Assembly: GCA_012295275.1 (NCBI GenBank)
Contig: CM022670.1
Location: 4,606,264 to 4,670,263, forward strand
Length of the DNA stretch: 64,000 nt
Reading direction: 5' to 3'
DNA from: Chrysomallon squamiferum
Lineage: Eukaryota; Mollusca; Gastropoda; Neomphalida; Peltospiridae
A model generated the notes under the pieces. The model was not told where the DNA came from, searched no databases, and saw only the letters and a program-made list of their open reading frames with translations. Every line of letters starts with the position of its first letter. Positions within the stretch are counted from its first letter, which is position 1. Positions 16,717-31,650 of the stretch are shown in pieces. A program made the translations under genes and the position numbers.

Positions 16717-16950
16717 CTGTAGTAGTAGTAGTAGAAGTAGTAGTAGTAGTGGTGAGTAGTGTAGTAGTAGTGGCTGTAGTAGTGGTGGTAGTAGAAATAG
16801 TAGTAGTAGTAGTAGTAGCTGTAGTAGTAGTAGTAGTAGAAGTAGTAGTAGTAGTAGTAGTAGAAGTAGTAGTAGTGGTAGTAGTAGTGGTAGTAGTAGT
16901 AGTAGTAGTAGCTGTAGTAGTAGTAGTAGTTGCTGTTGTTATAGTAGTAA
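16408..16950. repeat. Long imperfect (GTA)n array, about 540 bp
   Basis: GTA units interrupted by GAA, GCT, GGT and AAT triplets. The open frame encodes near-pure valine and is not a gene. Confidence 0.95.
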
Positions 16951-17470
16951 CTATCTTGTTGTCGTAGTGGAAAATTGCGTTAAAAAATCATGCAAGACTG
17001 AGTCGCCTTATTTTAATTTCTGCATGGTAAACACTTCAGAAAATAAAAATATAATTTTTTGGAATACGTTGACTTAAATATTAAATTAGTGATTACTGAG
17101 TGAAATAGGGATACAAGTCAACATATACAATAAACTATTATGAAAAGTATCAACGTCATAGATTTAAAGAATTATGTAAATATGTCTAACTTAATTATGC
17201 CTCTTGCATACGAATTTAAATTAGGTTTCTATGACAATTGTATCCCCTTTCCTTTGTACTTGGGCCTAAAAGGGGTTGTACTTTTATTTATTTATTTGGT
17301 TGATGGATCGTTTAAAGAGCAGAGTTCTTTGGGTTTCCTGTTCTTTTGTAAATGATCGTTAAGGTTTAATATTTTCTTGTCATCTTGTATAAATACACTA
17401 TAATAACTGAGTCCATCCATCTTTCACAGATGTTTTCTTTCTTCTCTTTCATTTTTTATTTTCTTTCTTG

Positions 17471-17506
<36 letters not shown>

Positions 17507-17599
17507 CTTTAAATGCTTCTAGTTCAACTATTTTGACTAAAAATATTTTTACTAAGAAATTCTTAAAACAGGAAGCAGAGAAATAATAAAAACCAAAAG
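16951..17599. other. Intergenic with a 34-T run
   Basis: A 71-codon frame at 17140-17355 has no recognisable features. The T run spans 17473-17506. Confidence 0.6.
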
Positions 17600-17949
17600 T
17601 ACACTACACTAAACTGATCTAAATTGCGTTGCACTGTACTACCCCATGTTACACTCATACTAAACTACACTATATTATACTATATTGCTCTACATTATAC
17701 TAAACTAAACTATTATAAACTGCAGTGTACTACACGATACAACACTATATTGCACTGAACTAAACTACTTTGCACTTCATTTCTCTACGATACATTCACT
17801 ATACTACATTGCACTACACTAATCTATACAACACTGCACTACACTAAAATATGTCCTACACTGCACTAAATTTAACTGCAATGTACTATGTTACATTTAA
17901 ATACATTATACTACAATACACTACACTAAATTGAACCATACTGAATAAA
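17600..17949. repeat. Degenerate pentanucleotide satellite (TRCAC/TACAC/TAAAC family)
   Basis: About 350 bp parses almost throughout into 5-bp words such as TACAC, TAAAC, TGCAC, TATAC, TACAT and TAAAT, with occasional one-base slips. C lies mostly at the fifth position. It is highly diverged and easily missed. Confidence 0.85.
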
Positions 17950-18726
17950 TTATCGTATGTTATTTAAGAGTAAGAAAACCCAAGTATATCTTTCAGTCTA
18001 GAAATCTCCTTGACGATATTTACATACTTTCTTCTTTCTTCTTTATCTTATCTTTCCTTTCTTACTTTCTTTCTTCTTTTATTGCTCTTTTCCTTCCCTT
18101 TCTTCTGTTTTTCATACAACGTCGACTTCAAAGCGGAACTCGTTGCAATACAGGAGAACTGTCGCTCTTTCCTGAAGATAAAAATCGCTGTGCAAAGTTC
18201 TCGCCCCTTTTAAACGCCGTCAAGGCAATGTCACTATTATCTCAGTTCTAATCCACGTCTTTATTCCTCAGACGCTGGCAGCTTTGATCCTGGTTTCGTG
18301 AGACGTTTACTTGCGTTTCGTTTCGTGTGCCGGAGATCTACACTGTCGTAAGGCTGAGTAAATCTGGGCGTGTGGCTTTTTGTTTGTTCTGACGGGAGAT
18401 GAAAATATAAACTTGTTTGTTCCCATGGATTTTACTAATATAAATGGCTAGAAGGACATTTTTTGTTTTCATTTTTCATTTTTTTTTTCTTCCTTTTCTT
18501 TGCCCTCAGTTGTAGTTTTATTTTTGTGTCGATTTGTTTACTTTGGTTTTGGTTAATTCTTTTAATATTTATCTTCAAAAACATATATTGTATTACTTTT
18601 ATTATTTTTGTATGCTTTTTTTTTTTTTTTTTTTTTATTTTTAATATACTCGTTGTTTATTTGTGTGTTGTTTTTACTGTATTGTGTGTTTTGGTGACAT
18701 TTAACTTTAAAAAAAAATGTATTTGT

Positions 18727-18770
<44 letters not shown>

Positions 18771-19614
18771 TGTCGAGGACTAATTTCTAAATGAAATAGC
18801 CAAACAAACAGAATAATAAAACATCGTGCTTAATATTCTAAATTTTACAGTTTTAAATGCCTACTAAAGATGCCGAGGTATTCCATGAGGCACAAACTGT
18901 ATAAAAAAAAAAAGAAAAAAAAAAAGAAATAAATCCCCTCCCCAGAAAAAATAAACAAAAAAAATATTTTTTTTCTGTCTAAAAATTCCTTAAATAAAAA
19001 GAAAATACCAATCTACAGAGTGTGTATATGGATTTCATAAGTTATCAAATTTCGCAAAGTTGCGAAAGATACCAGTTTTCATTTTCAAACACAATAAAAG
19101 ATAATAAAACAAACTTCAAACATAAAAATTTCTTTTGGACGAAGGAAAATGCTCCAGCTTGCTTCCTAAACATGAACTAATATAATAAGTCGTGAACCTG
19201 AGATAGAAATAAAATCATCCAGTTCCATCTGAATCAAAAAAAAAAAATGCCTAACTTCGCTTGCCATACACGCACATCATAGATTAACAAAGAATTTTTT
19301 TTATCCATTCTTCATTCTCTACATTTCTATAATAGTTACTCGTGTCCTTATCTGTATAGATGGCGCTTTAATTCTATGATGCTCCTTGTTTGTTGAATTG
19401 AAAACGCAATATCAAATAACGGGATGTTCTTTTTTCTATTTCACCACACAACGGTTTTTGAAAGAAGCAGAATGTCTGGCGTCTGAATATAACCAGAGAT
19501 TGTATCTTTCAACAATTACGTATGTCACGTCCTGTTTCAATAAACATTCACGGTTCGGAGCATCTTTGTTTGTTTCGTTTTATGCCCTGATAATTCCTGT
19601 CCAGATTTTCTTTG
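17950..19614. other. Intergenic: TTTA run and unique sequence
   Basis: A complex stretch at 18110-18420, T-rich DNA at 18440-18660, (TTTA)n at about 18718-18770 and A-rich DNA at 18900-18970. Nothing coding was recognised. Confidence 0.55.
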
Positions 19615-19930
19615 TTTGTTGTTCCAGTATCCATAAGATGATACCATTAAGCTCCAAAACTGGAAATTTTCTTTCTTATAAATTCTCAAAAGATGATACA
19701 GATGATACTAAATTTTGCAGTTGCCAGTTTTGTGGAAGACAAAGCATGGCACCGTGATCCTGAAAGTTGTAATTGTTAATTTTATAAATTTCCAAAGATG
19801 ATATATCATGATTCTTAAAAGTTGTATTTGTCAAATTTCTCATCATCAAAAGCCGATACTATTGTCTCGAAATTGCAATTGTCACTTCTTGTGGACGTCA
19901 AAAAACGATACCACGATAAAATAAAATCGC
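19615..19930. repeat. Highly diverged minisatellite, about 53-bp unit, about 6 copies
   Basis: A GATGATAC-like core recurs at 19637, 19692, 19744, 19797, 19852 and 19904 (steps 55, 52, 53, 55 and 52). Between cores lie related TTGTAATTGTCA-like and TCTCAAAA-like segments. It overlaps the end of a 123-codon open frame (19386-19757). Confidence 0.85.
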
Positions 19931-20870
19931 AAAAATCTGGTTAAGTAAACGTTATTAGATGATCCGATTATTCTCAGTATCATAGATTTACGTGAAGTAT
20001 TTTGTTGAACTAAAATAGAAAAATGAATATGATACTTCCACATTAAAATCTCTTTGTAGCAAGCTATTGTTTGGTGAAAATCGTTGACGTTTCCCCTGTT
20101 TCTAATATTTCATAAATTTAGATAATATTTCACGACCTTGTTTTGTCTTTCATTTCACAAAAATGTATTTAACTTGACAAACAAGAGATGTGCGGATTGT
20201 TTACAAGTCGTATGTTTACTTTGTGGAAATCTAAACTGAGTTAATTAAAATTCCCAGTTTTTTTGTCTCTTCACATAAAGTTTATAAAAACTGAGAGATG
20301 ACAAAAGAACAAGAATACAGAAGAAAGGTAAGCGCGAAAAACTACAATAAATATTCAATAAAAACTGATATAGGTTTGAGAGTAGCATTTATTTTCCATT
20401 TTTTATTATGTTTGTTTTTCCTAATGTAGCATGTCCATGAAAACGTGAAATCCATACGTATTACAGCTTTTTTTTTATCTTTAGTGCATTATTTTTATTG
20501 TGTTGTTATTCTTCTGTTGCTGCCATTTTTGGTTGTTGTTTTGTTTTTGTTTTTTGTTGTTGTTCTTTTGTTATTATTATTTTAATTCTAATTTTTTTTT
20601 TGTTATTGTTGTTGTTGTTGTTGTTGCTGTTGTTTTATTTAGGGTTTTTGGTGGGGAAGGGTTGTAGTTGTTTTTGTTGGGGTTTTCTGTGTTTGTGTGT
20701 GTGAATGTTGTGTTCTTGAATGGTTTATAAATTCATTTGTGATTTTCATTCCTTGTTGCTCTTGCAAATGTATTGCTGTTGGGTGTTTTCAGAAAATTAT
20801 CCATTTTTAAGTATTTATTTCTCTATTTTCTTCTTCTTCGTCTTCTTCTTTTTTCTCTTTTTGTGTATTA

Positions 20871-20905
<35 letters not shown>

Positions 20906-21339
20906 TTGTTGTTTGTTAAATTAGTTGTCATTTCTTTAGTTTATTTCATCTTTGTTGCTTTCCCATAATGTTTTCTTAAATTCACATGCCTCACAAACAT
21001 AAAACAAAATTAATGTCTTTTTGAAAAGTAAAACTTTCCACGACACCGCAACTGTAACACCTACATCAAGTCATCTTGATCGAAACAAATTACCTGCTGG
21101 TCTTTATTGCCTCGTTAGATCTCTTAGCAGTCAGGAAATAAATCCACGAGGCTGGTTTAAAAAGAAAATTAATTTTTCTTTCAGTTCACTGCGAGTTTCC
21201 AGATGACAGACAGAGAGGTGATATGAGAGAGAGACGAAAGGAAGTTCACACTTTACAACGTTCTCGTTCCGTTAACAGTTCTTATCACAAATGTGTCTGC
21301 TGTAGCCGATTTCATTACCGACGGGAGTTATTTAATGGT
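19931..21339. other. Intergenic, T/GTT-rich, nothing recognised
   Basis: Unique DNA, then a TTG/TTA-rich stretch at 20480-20900. Two open frames of 61-82 codons are low complexity or featureless. Confidence 0.6.
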
Positions 21340-21484
21340 TACTTTTTATTTATTTACTTATTATTTATTTATTTATTTATCGATTTATTTATATATTTAT
21401 TTATTTCCTTTTTAATATTTATTTATCGATTTATTTATTTATTTATTTATTTATTTACTTTTTATTATTTATTTATTTATCGAT

Positions 21485-21515
<31 letters not shown>

Positions 21516-21631
21516 TTATCATTATTATCATCATCAACATCATCAGGATTATTATTATCATTGTTGTTATTATTTTTGTATTTAATTAATATTATTATTA
21601 TCATTATCATCATCATTATTATCATTCTTTA

Positions 21632-21673
<42 letters not shown>

Positions 21674-21700
21674 AATAGTTTGAACCTCCTTGAACTTAAT
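21340..21700. repeat. TTTA array with recurring TATCGA interruptions, then ATT/ATC triplets
   Basis: TTTATCGATTTATTTA occurs three times, near 21376, 21422 and 21477, inside TTTA repeats. Imperfect ATC/ATT triplets follow to about 21667. Confidence 0.85.
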
Positions 21701-23159
21701 AAGAGTTAATTTATATAATAAGCTGAGACTATATAATATTCTTTCTGAATATTTTTTTTTCTCTTTTTTTTTTAAAAATTCATTTTTATTTAAACTTTTC
21801 ATTCATTCATTCATTTATTCATTTGTTCTATTTTTTTTTTTTTCTGTTTTTCTCACTCTGTTTGAAAGCGTTTTCTTCATTAACTTAAATTATCTTAATT
21901 AAAAATTTACGATAATTTCTCTGCAACTAACTTACACTACAACTTTCACTTTACAAAACATCGTTGTTTGAACGTTACTTGCTTTTAGCACTGCTAACAG
22001 GTCACGGACGGGTCAGGAATGGGTCACACAAACCATTAAGTATTCTTTTCAAACCGCAGACCAGACTGAGCAATAAAATGCTGCGGCATTCGTCAAATTC
22101 TACGATAACATCGATTCACTTATTTCTAGAATGTCTAATAGTTTAACACTGAAAAATAGTCAGAGGCTGTTCATTTTTTTTTTTTTTTTTTAACAAGAAT
22201 CAAGTGCGAGCATGCATACATATACTGATACACATAAATAACTTTCAAGCTTGGAGATACAGTTCTAAACAGATTCGGTTATTCAGCCATATTAAATCTT
22301 CCATTCTGCATGGCTGTTATTTAGTGTTTATGTGTGTGAGTTTGAGCGTGTGTGAGTACGTGTGTGCTTGCGTGTGTTTGTGTCTATATTTTGCTATATG
22401 TGTGTATGCGCGTGTGTCGCTCCTGTTTGTGATTCATGTGTGGGTGTGAATGCGGGGTGTATAGGTAGGTATACTTATCTACATTAAACATTCGCAGCAA
22501 ATACAAACAGAACCTGTTCCCATAGTCGCACCCGGAAAACAAATATTTCACGTGCACCACACACTGTATCTGTTAATTCCTCCCTCGCATTTCGCGCTTC
22601 GCAGTCTCGTGCAAACAGAAAGGTTGTTTGGTACCCAGACACACAGACATAAATCAGCGCTACGGCTGCACGGAAACGAACCTCTATAAACCATTTTGTC
22701 TGGTCACTGTATAATTAGACCTATCAGCAGTGACCTACCGCCCGGGTCACCATACCCACATAATGCTAAATCATTATCCAATGCATATTGGTACTGCCCC
22801 TTTAATGTAAAATGGCGAAAGAACGCCGACAAATCAAAAACGGAGACAGAAGAAGAATGAGTTATATCTTCCGCGAATTAATTACTTTGTTGTCTTTGAT
22901 GTATGCTTTGTAGCACTTTCTCTTTGCATGTTACCAGTTTTGTGTTCCGCTGTTTTTGTTGATAAGGCAGCCGCGATGAGAGCGAAAGATTGCCAGCCCT
23001 GATGTTTATTACTTTTCATAAATTACCCGTCGGTCGTTCGTAACTGTGATAAATAGCTGTGCTGGTTGTCGTGGTTGTACCGAGAAGAAAAAGAGTTAAA
23101 TAACCAACAAACACTGCAGTAAATAACAGCGTTATATATTCATGATCTATGTTTTACTT

Positions 23160-23161
<2 letters not shown>
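21701..23161. other. Intergenic with a GC-richer non-repetitive island (about 22480-23060)
   Basis: A TGTG-rich patch occurs near 22330-22450. The island holds an everted nuclear-receptor-like half-site pair (22731-22749) and CCAATGCATATTGG near 22778. No gene was recognised. Confidence 0.5.

Positions 23162-23246
<85 letters not shown>
23162..23246. repeat. (TC)42 microsatellite
   Basis: Uninterrupted TC units, followed by imperfect CT. Confidence 0.98.
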
Positions 23247-23257
<11 letters not shown>

Positions 23258-24579
23258 GTCTCTATCTTGTATCAATCAATTATTTTATATTATTTTTACT
23301 ACCATATATTTCATTATCGTCATCATTATAACTCGTAACAGGATTCGAAAGCATTAATATCATTATCATTAATGTCGTTAATATTATGATCATTATTATC
23401 ATCATCGCTCTGATCATTATCATCATTATTATTGTTATTATTATCATCATCTTCTTTACTGTTCTTGTTGTTGTTATTATTATTACTTATCTTTCGTACA
23501 CAAAGTATTGCTACTACAAAAAACATTTTCAGTATGATAAAAGCGTTTCCAGTTGTACTGTATATTGTAAACGTTGTCCGTAACCACCAGCTGCCGATGT
23601 ACTAGTCAAAAACAACATTTTTTTTTTCTCACAATAATACGTTTTCTCCTTCATTACCTTTTCTCTCTTTTTTCTTTTTCTTTCAGTCGGGGCGTGGTAT
23701 CTTTATACCCCAAGTGAATACGTCGGGGTAATGAGCAACCAACAAACAAACAAAATAAAAATTTAACAAAATCTGTTTCTTTCTTTCTTATAAACGATTT
23801 CTTTTTTCACCTACGTTTTCAATAATAGAAGCTATCAGCTTGTAAAACGTGGCACGCTGTCCCGTTTTGAAATGGGATGTACCGAAATGTATTTAACAAA
23901 AACATGCCAAAATGGGGCGTTCTGAAACAGAATTGACAAAACCAGTTGTAATGATGTTATTCTCTTGTCACTTTCTATGTGGCTCGCTTTCACTGTATCT
24001 TGTTTACTGGTGTGTGCTGTACTAAACTATGTACTCTCCAATAGACCCAGCCTGGAAAAGGGAAAAGGGGAAGAAATAAATGAATGTGGTGGAGGACAGT
24101 AACCAAGACATTGTTAACTGGGCACAGCTACAAAAGCTTGCAAAATACATACAGCAGTGACGATTTGTCGTTATGGGGACTGAGATGTTAGAATGTATAT
24201 GCGGATTTTTATAACATCTATTTTTATGTGTGGATATGTTTACATAAACACATCGCAGACAAATCTTTAGAGATTTAATAAGATAAAAAGATAAGCATGT
24301 ATGCAGAAAGATTGAATAAAGAAATGGGTGAAAGAAAACATGCACGCATACAGAAATGCATGTCTATGAGCGTGTGTGTATTAGATGAAGACAAGCAGAG
24401 AGGAGAAATACAGCTAGTGAGTGAAAAAGAATTTAAGAAAGAAAGAAAAACAGGATAGAGAAACCTCAGTATTTTATTTTTATTCTTAAATGAGATTCAT
24501 TATTCAAACTATGCGAACAGTCGTTATTATTTTTATCATCATCGTTATCAGTATTATTATTATTATTACCATTATCATC
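23247..24579. other. Intergenic: ATC/ATT triplets, a hairpin and a ~39-bp degenerate duplication
   Basis: Degenerate ATC/ATT at 23310-23490. A GGTAT-CTTT-ATACC hairpin lies at about 23697-23710. Two diverged copies of an AAATGGG...ACAAAA unit lie at about 23870-23945. A 107-codon minus frame (24022-24345) is featureless. Confidence 0.5.
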
Positions 24580-24581
24580 TC

Positions 24582-24632
<51 letters not shown>

Positions 24633-24715
24633 CGTTATTGTTGTTATTGTCATTAGTAATAGCTGTAGCAGTAGTAGTAACAGTAGTAGTAGTAGCAGTA
24701 AGTATTGGTAGTAGT
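24580..24715. repeat. (ATT)n then (GTA)n trinucleotide repeats
   Basis: Perfect ATT run to about 24632, then GTT/GTA-type triplets. Confidence 0.92.
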
Positions 24716-25657
24716 AATTTTCTAACCAATATATTAATTTGTGTATCATCTATATTGTTTTTTCTTTTTATTTGTCTACTATTTATTCCCATCAAAAAAG
24801 CCTTTATTCCTGACATAAAATATTCAGAGTTGATTTCTGAAGCGTGCCTAATTGCATAACATCTTCAGCTACACATACAGAGTCATCAAACAGACTTCAC
24901 ATAAACATTAATTCAGAAACTCGAGATTTTAGACAAGATAGCTTCAAATACAGCACTGACGTTTAATGGTCTATATTTCAGACAGAGACCTTCAAACTTT
25001 ATTCATAAAACGTCATTACAAATGACTTCATGGATGCCATATGACCATGACGGTAGCTTAATTATTTCTACCTCAGTATAATCCCAATCTTTACAGGTAA
25101 ATTTCCATGCTCGTTAACTGAATTAAGTAAGCAGCGCAATTTACCTGAGGGCAGGTTTAGGACAGAGTGTATAGTTCACACAGTGATATGTATCATTATA
25201 TTCAAACTGCGTATACAGACACGTAGACATACTGCAGCTGATGATATCCTGTTTATATGAAAGCCTTTCAAAATGATTTTAATATATTTATGATAATATT
25301 TGGCTGGATATAGATGTTGGTGGAATGTTTGAATGTTGTTGATGTTGAATATGGTTATATATATACTTTGTAACACGAGGTGATAATGTAATTATTTTAA
25401 TTATTTTGTGGTTTTATGTTTATATGGCACTGGTCTGGACATATTTAACTTTATGTTGATCTTTTTGTTGCTACTCATTTTTTTTTTTTTTTTTTGTTTT
25501 GTCTTATTCTCCTTATCTTTAGCATACATTATCTGTTTTGGAATCATATTATTAGAATCATATTCATTTTTCTTTTAATTATTTATTTCGTCTTCTTCTT
25601 CTTTTTATTATTATTATTGCTGCTGTTGTTGTTGTTGATGTTTTGTTATTGTTGTTG

Positions 25658-25709
<52 letters not shown>

Positions 25710-27768
25710 GAAAGGATATTGTTTTGTTTCTATTATAAAACAAAATAGACGCCGTATTTCCTTTTCGCTATTCTATAGTAGTTTAATTCCATTGTAAACG
25801 AAAAAACTTCCACAGCAATATTACATGATGCAATAATATAAATTGATTTTATATAAAACATACATCTATAGAATATTAAGCTTTGAAGTTTTTATTTCTA
25901 ACCAGAGCAGAAAACAAAAATCTGTTTTTTCAAATTATTTTGTTTTGGAGACTTGTTTGTGTTATTGTTCCTGCTATTGCTGGTGTTTCTCGTATTTATC
26001 ATCACAGTTTTTAATCCTTTTACAGTTTTATGTCTTTGTTATTATTCTTTCTACAGTTTTGACATTTATTTTGTTTAGCTTATGAATATCTCTCTCTGAT
26101 CTTATTTGTTTAATCTGCTTCTGAATAGTTTAAATCGATTTTCTCCAATTTTCTTTTATCATCATTCTCTGACACTGACAGCAAAGCGGCCAAATTTGAC
26201 CAGATTAAAGGAATTTTATAGCAATATTTTTAATATAAAAACAAAATGGAAAAAATACAAAAGGAAAGTCAATCAAAAATAAATATAACTAAGTGTTAAC
26301 TAAAATATTTTTATCAGTTTATTAAGTTTCTTATTTCGTTTGTGTGTGTGTTTCGTAGTCATAATATATGTATATATATATACATATGTACTGAGAATGA
26401 GATACACACACGCACACACATACAAGAAACGGTATTTCTGTAATGCACTATCACCCCAAAAGTGGACGAAACAGACCATCTGCGTATGCCTTGAACAAAA
26501 CAACCACTGTTACACGGTAACACGAACCGAAAACCTGGTCAAGGTGTGCCGAGCCTTTCTCCCTTAATTGATTTCTTAAAAGATACCTTAATGACAGGTA
26601 CAATAAAGAAGACGGCTATAAAATGGCTTCGGTTACCTGTAATGATTCCACCTCGGAAATGAAGCGTCTTCAAGTGGAAACATTAGTGACTTATTGCAGT
26701 GACATCGGGCCAAGCAAGTCCATTGTGCGGGTCAGCCTAATTGCCCGTTTCCCTTCTGTGTGGCAAATTGAAAATTAAAGGTGTGTTTTCCAGTGATGTA
26801 CTGCGATTATCAGCTTCGTGGCACATGTCTGCGAGAACCGGGGTCTCCGGCCAGTGTGGGTGGAGACGTAATGGGCGTGATTCCTTGCTCCCTGACCGAA
26901 ACGTGAAGGCAAAGAGGCGGGGGAAGATCATATTGTAGCAGTCAAATTACACGTGAAAGGACCGGCTTGTCGCCGCTGATGGATATCGCATGAAATATTG
27001 ATAAAATTAACAGGTGCAAGGTTCCGTGTCTTTGTGTTTGTCACTGAATATAGGTGGAGTTTTTTTTTTTTTTTTTTTATCTCGGTCGTTTCTTCTTTTT
27101 GTCACTTACCTTTTATTATTATTTTATTTTTATTTCTTATTTTTATTTTTTTTTTTTTTTTTATTTTTTATTTTTTGTTGTTGAAAAAAAAATTAATATG
27201 GTTTGAAAGTGGATTTTCGAGAATTTTTATTTTGTTTATATGTCTGTGTGTCTGTTTTCTTTGTGATAATGTTGTTTGGAGAGGTTTCTTTGTTGTTGTT
27301 TTTTGTTATTTGTTTTTATGTTGTTGTTGTTGTTGTTGTTGTTGTTTTGCCGTCTTATATTTTTATTTTATTTATTTTATTTTATGAATGACGATGATTG
27401 GATGTTAACGAAGTCTGTTCTTTTCCAATATGTTTTTTATCTTATTTTATTTCTGTTTCTAACATAAGTCTGATGGAATAAACATATACAATAAAATAGT
27501 AATTCATCTTAGAAAAATTGCATACTAAATTCATGAAATTTAATATCTATATATAATTATATATGTATTTTAAGGCTTTGCTACAAACATTTTTTTTTTT
27601 TCTAGAAACTGGGTCAGATTATGTTTTATCTGTTAACACCATGGATGAATGCGTCTTTGCTATTTCCAGTGTTTATTACCGTTTATATGATATTACCGAA
27701 ATAACTTCACTTTTTCTTATTTTATTTTCATTCTGCAAGAACCAGAACAGTTCGTTTCAAATTATAAA
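24716..27768. other. Intergenic: ATT run and a non-repetitive GC-richer island (about 26570-26990)
   Basis: (ATT)n at about 25660-25709. A 22-bp AT palindrome near 26370. The island has 64-65 codon frames on both strands but no recognisable protein. T- and TTG-rich DNA at 27060-27380. Confidence 0.5.
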
Positions 27769-30640
<2,872 letters not shown>

Positions 30641-30648
30641 AAATATAC

Positions 30649-30649
<1 letters not shown>

Positions 30650-30682
<33 letters not shown>

Positions 30683-30770
30683 TGTGTGTGTTTGTATGTA
30701 TGTATGTATGTATGCATGTGTATATATAATATGTGTGTGCATATGTGTATATATAAGTGTATGTATTAAA
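30650..30770. repeat. (TG)n and TGTA repeats
   Basis: TG run at about 30653-30690, then GTAT units and degenerate TGTATA. Confidence 0.9.
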
Positions 30771-31228
30771 AAAACAAAGAACTAATACAGAGCACTTATT
30801 TTTAATAATGAATCTTCGCAGCACGCAGTGTTCTGTTTGAAATAATTTATTTTACGGGTCTTCCTGTATCAGGCGTCTTTCTGTTTGCTGTCACTCATTA
30901 ACCTTAGACTTGAAGTCTGTTCTTATCGCGAGTGTTAGTAACAAGCCCTCGGTGTATTTCCTATTTCGATACACAGCAGACAGGACTCTCCGCTGTCTGT
31001 TGACAGTATCATTGCTGTGTTTGTATATAATGACGTTTACAAGGTACGAAATATAACAGTATTTATTAACACAGAGCTGATTTATTGACTGAAATTACCG
31101 TATCTAGTGTAAATAAGGCATTCACTAATTCAGCTGTTTGATGGATATCGCTGGTCAAATATTAGTCAGTGGATAGCCTATTTATTTAGTTGTCTGTACT
31201 TATTACTCAAGACGCCAAGTCCAGCGAA
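30771..31228. other. Intergenic, unique sequence, nothing recognised
   Basis: No coding or repeat signal. Confidence 0.6.
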
Positions 31229-31294
31229 AGTGTGTGTATGTATGTATGTATGTATGTATGTATGTATGTATGTATGTATGTATGTATATATATA

Positions 31295-31327
<33 letters not shown>

Positions 31328-31650
31328 ATGCATGTATGTATGTATGTATATATGTGTGTGTATATATATGTGTTTGTATGTATGTATGTAGGTAGGTATG
31401 TAGGTAGGTAGGTAGGTAGGAAGGTAGGTAGGTAGGTAGGTAGGTAGGTAGGTAGGTAGGTAGGTAGGAAGGTAGGTAGGTAGGTAGGTAGGAAGGTAGG
31501 TAGGTAGGTAGGTATGTTAGAATGTATGGAAGTATTTTTGTATGTATATGTATATGTATATGTATGTATGTATGTATGTGTGTGTGTGTATGTACGTATG
31601 TATGTATATATATATGTATTATACACGCACAAACACACACACACACATAC
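31229..31650. repeat. Compound GTAT/GTAG tetranucleotide array with ordered GAAG interruptions
   Basis: GTAT units (31231-31290), TG/TATG mix, then about 130 bp of GTAG units (31386-31515) with GAAG substitutions, then GTAT, GTGT and CACA. The minus frames of 145-149 codons (PTYL, PSYL and HTYI repeats) are repeat translations. Confidence 0.95.

Noticed and set aside
16581-16967. 128-codon valine-rich open frame
   Set aside because: Translation of a GTA microsatellite; interruptions follow the repeat, not a codon pattern.
19386-19757. 123-codon frame of normal complexity
   Set aside because: No recognised domain, and its 3' part runs into the ~53-bp minisatellite, so it is probably chance.
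17600-19930. Spaced short repeats considered as CRISPR-like arrays
   Set aside because: No conserved repeat with unique spacers; whole units are related, so these are tandem repeats in a eukaryotic genome.
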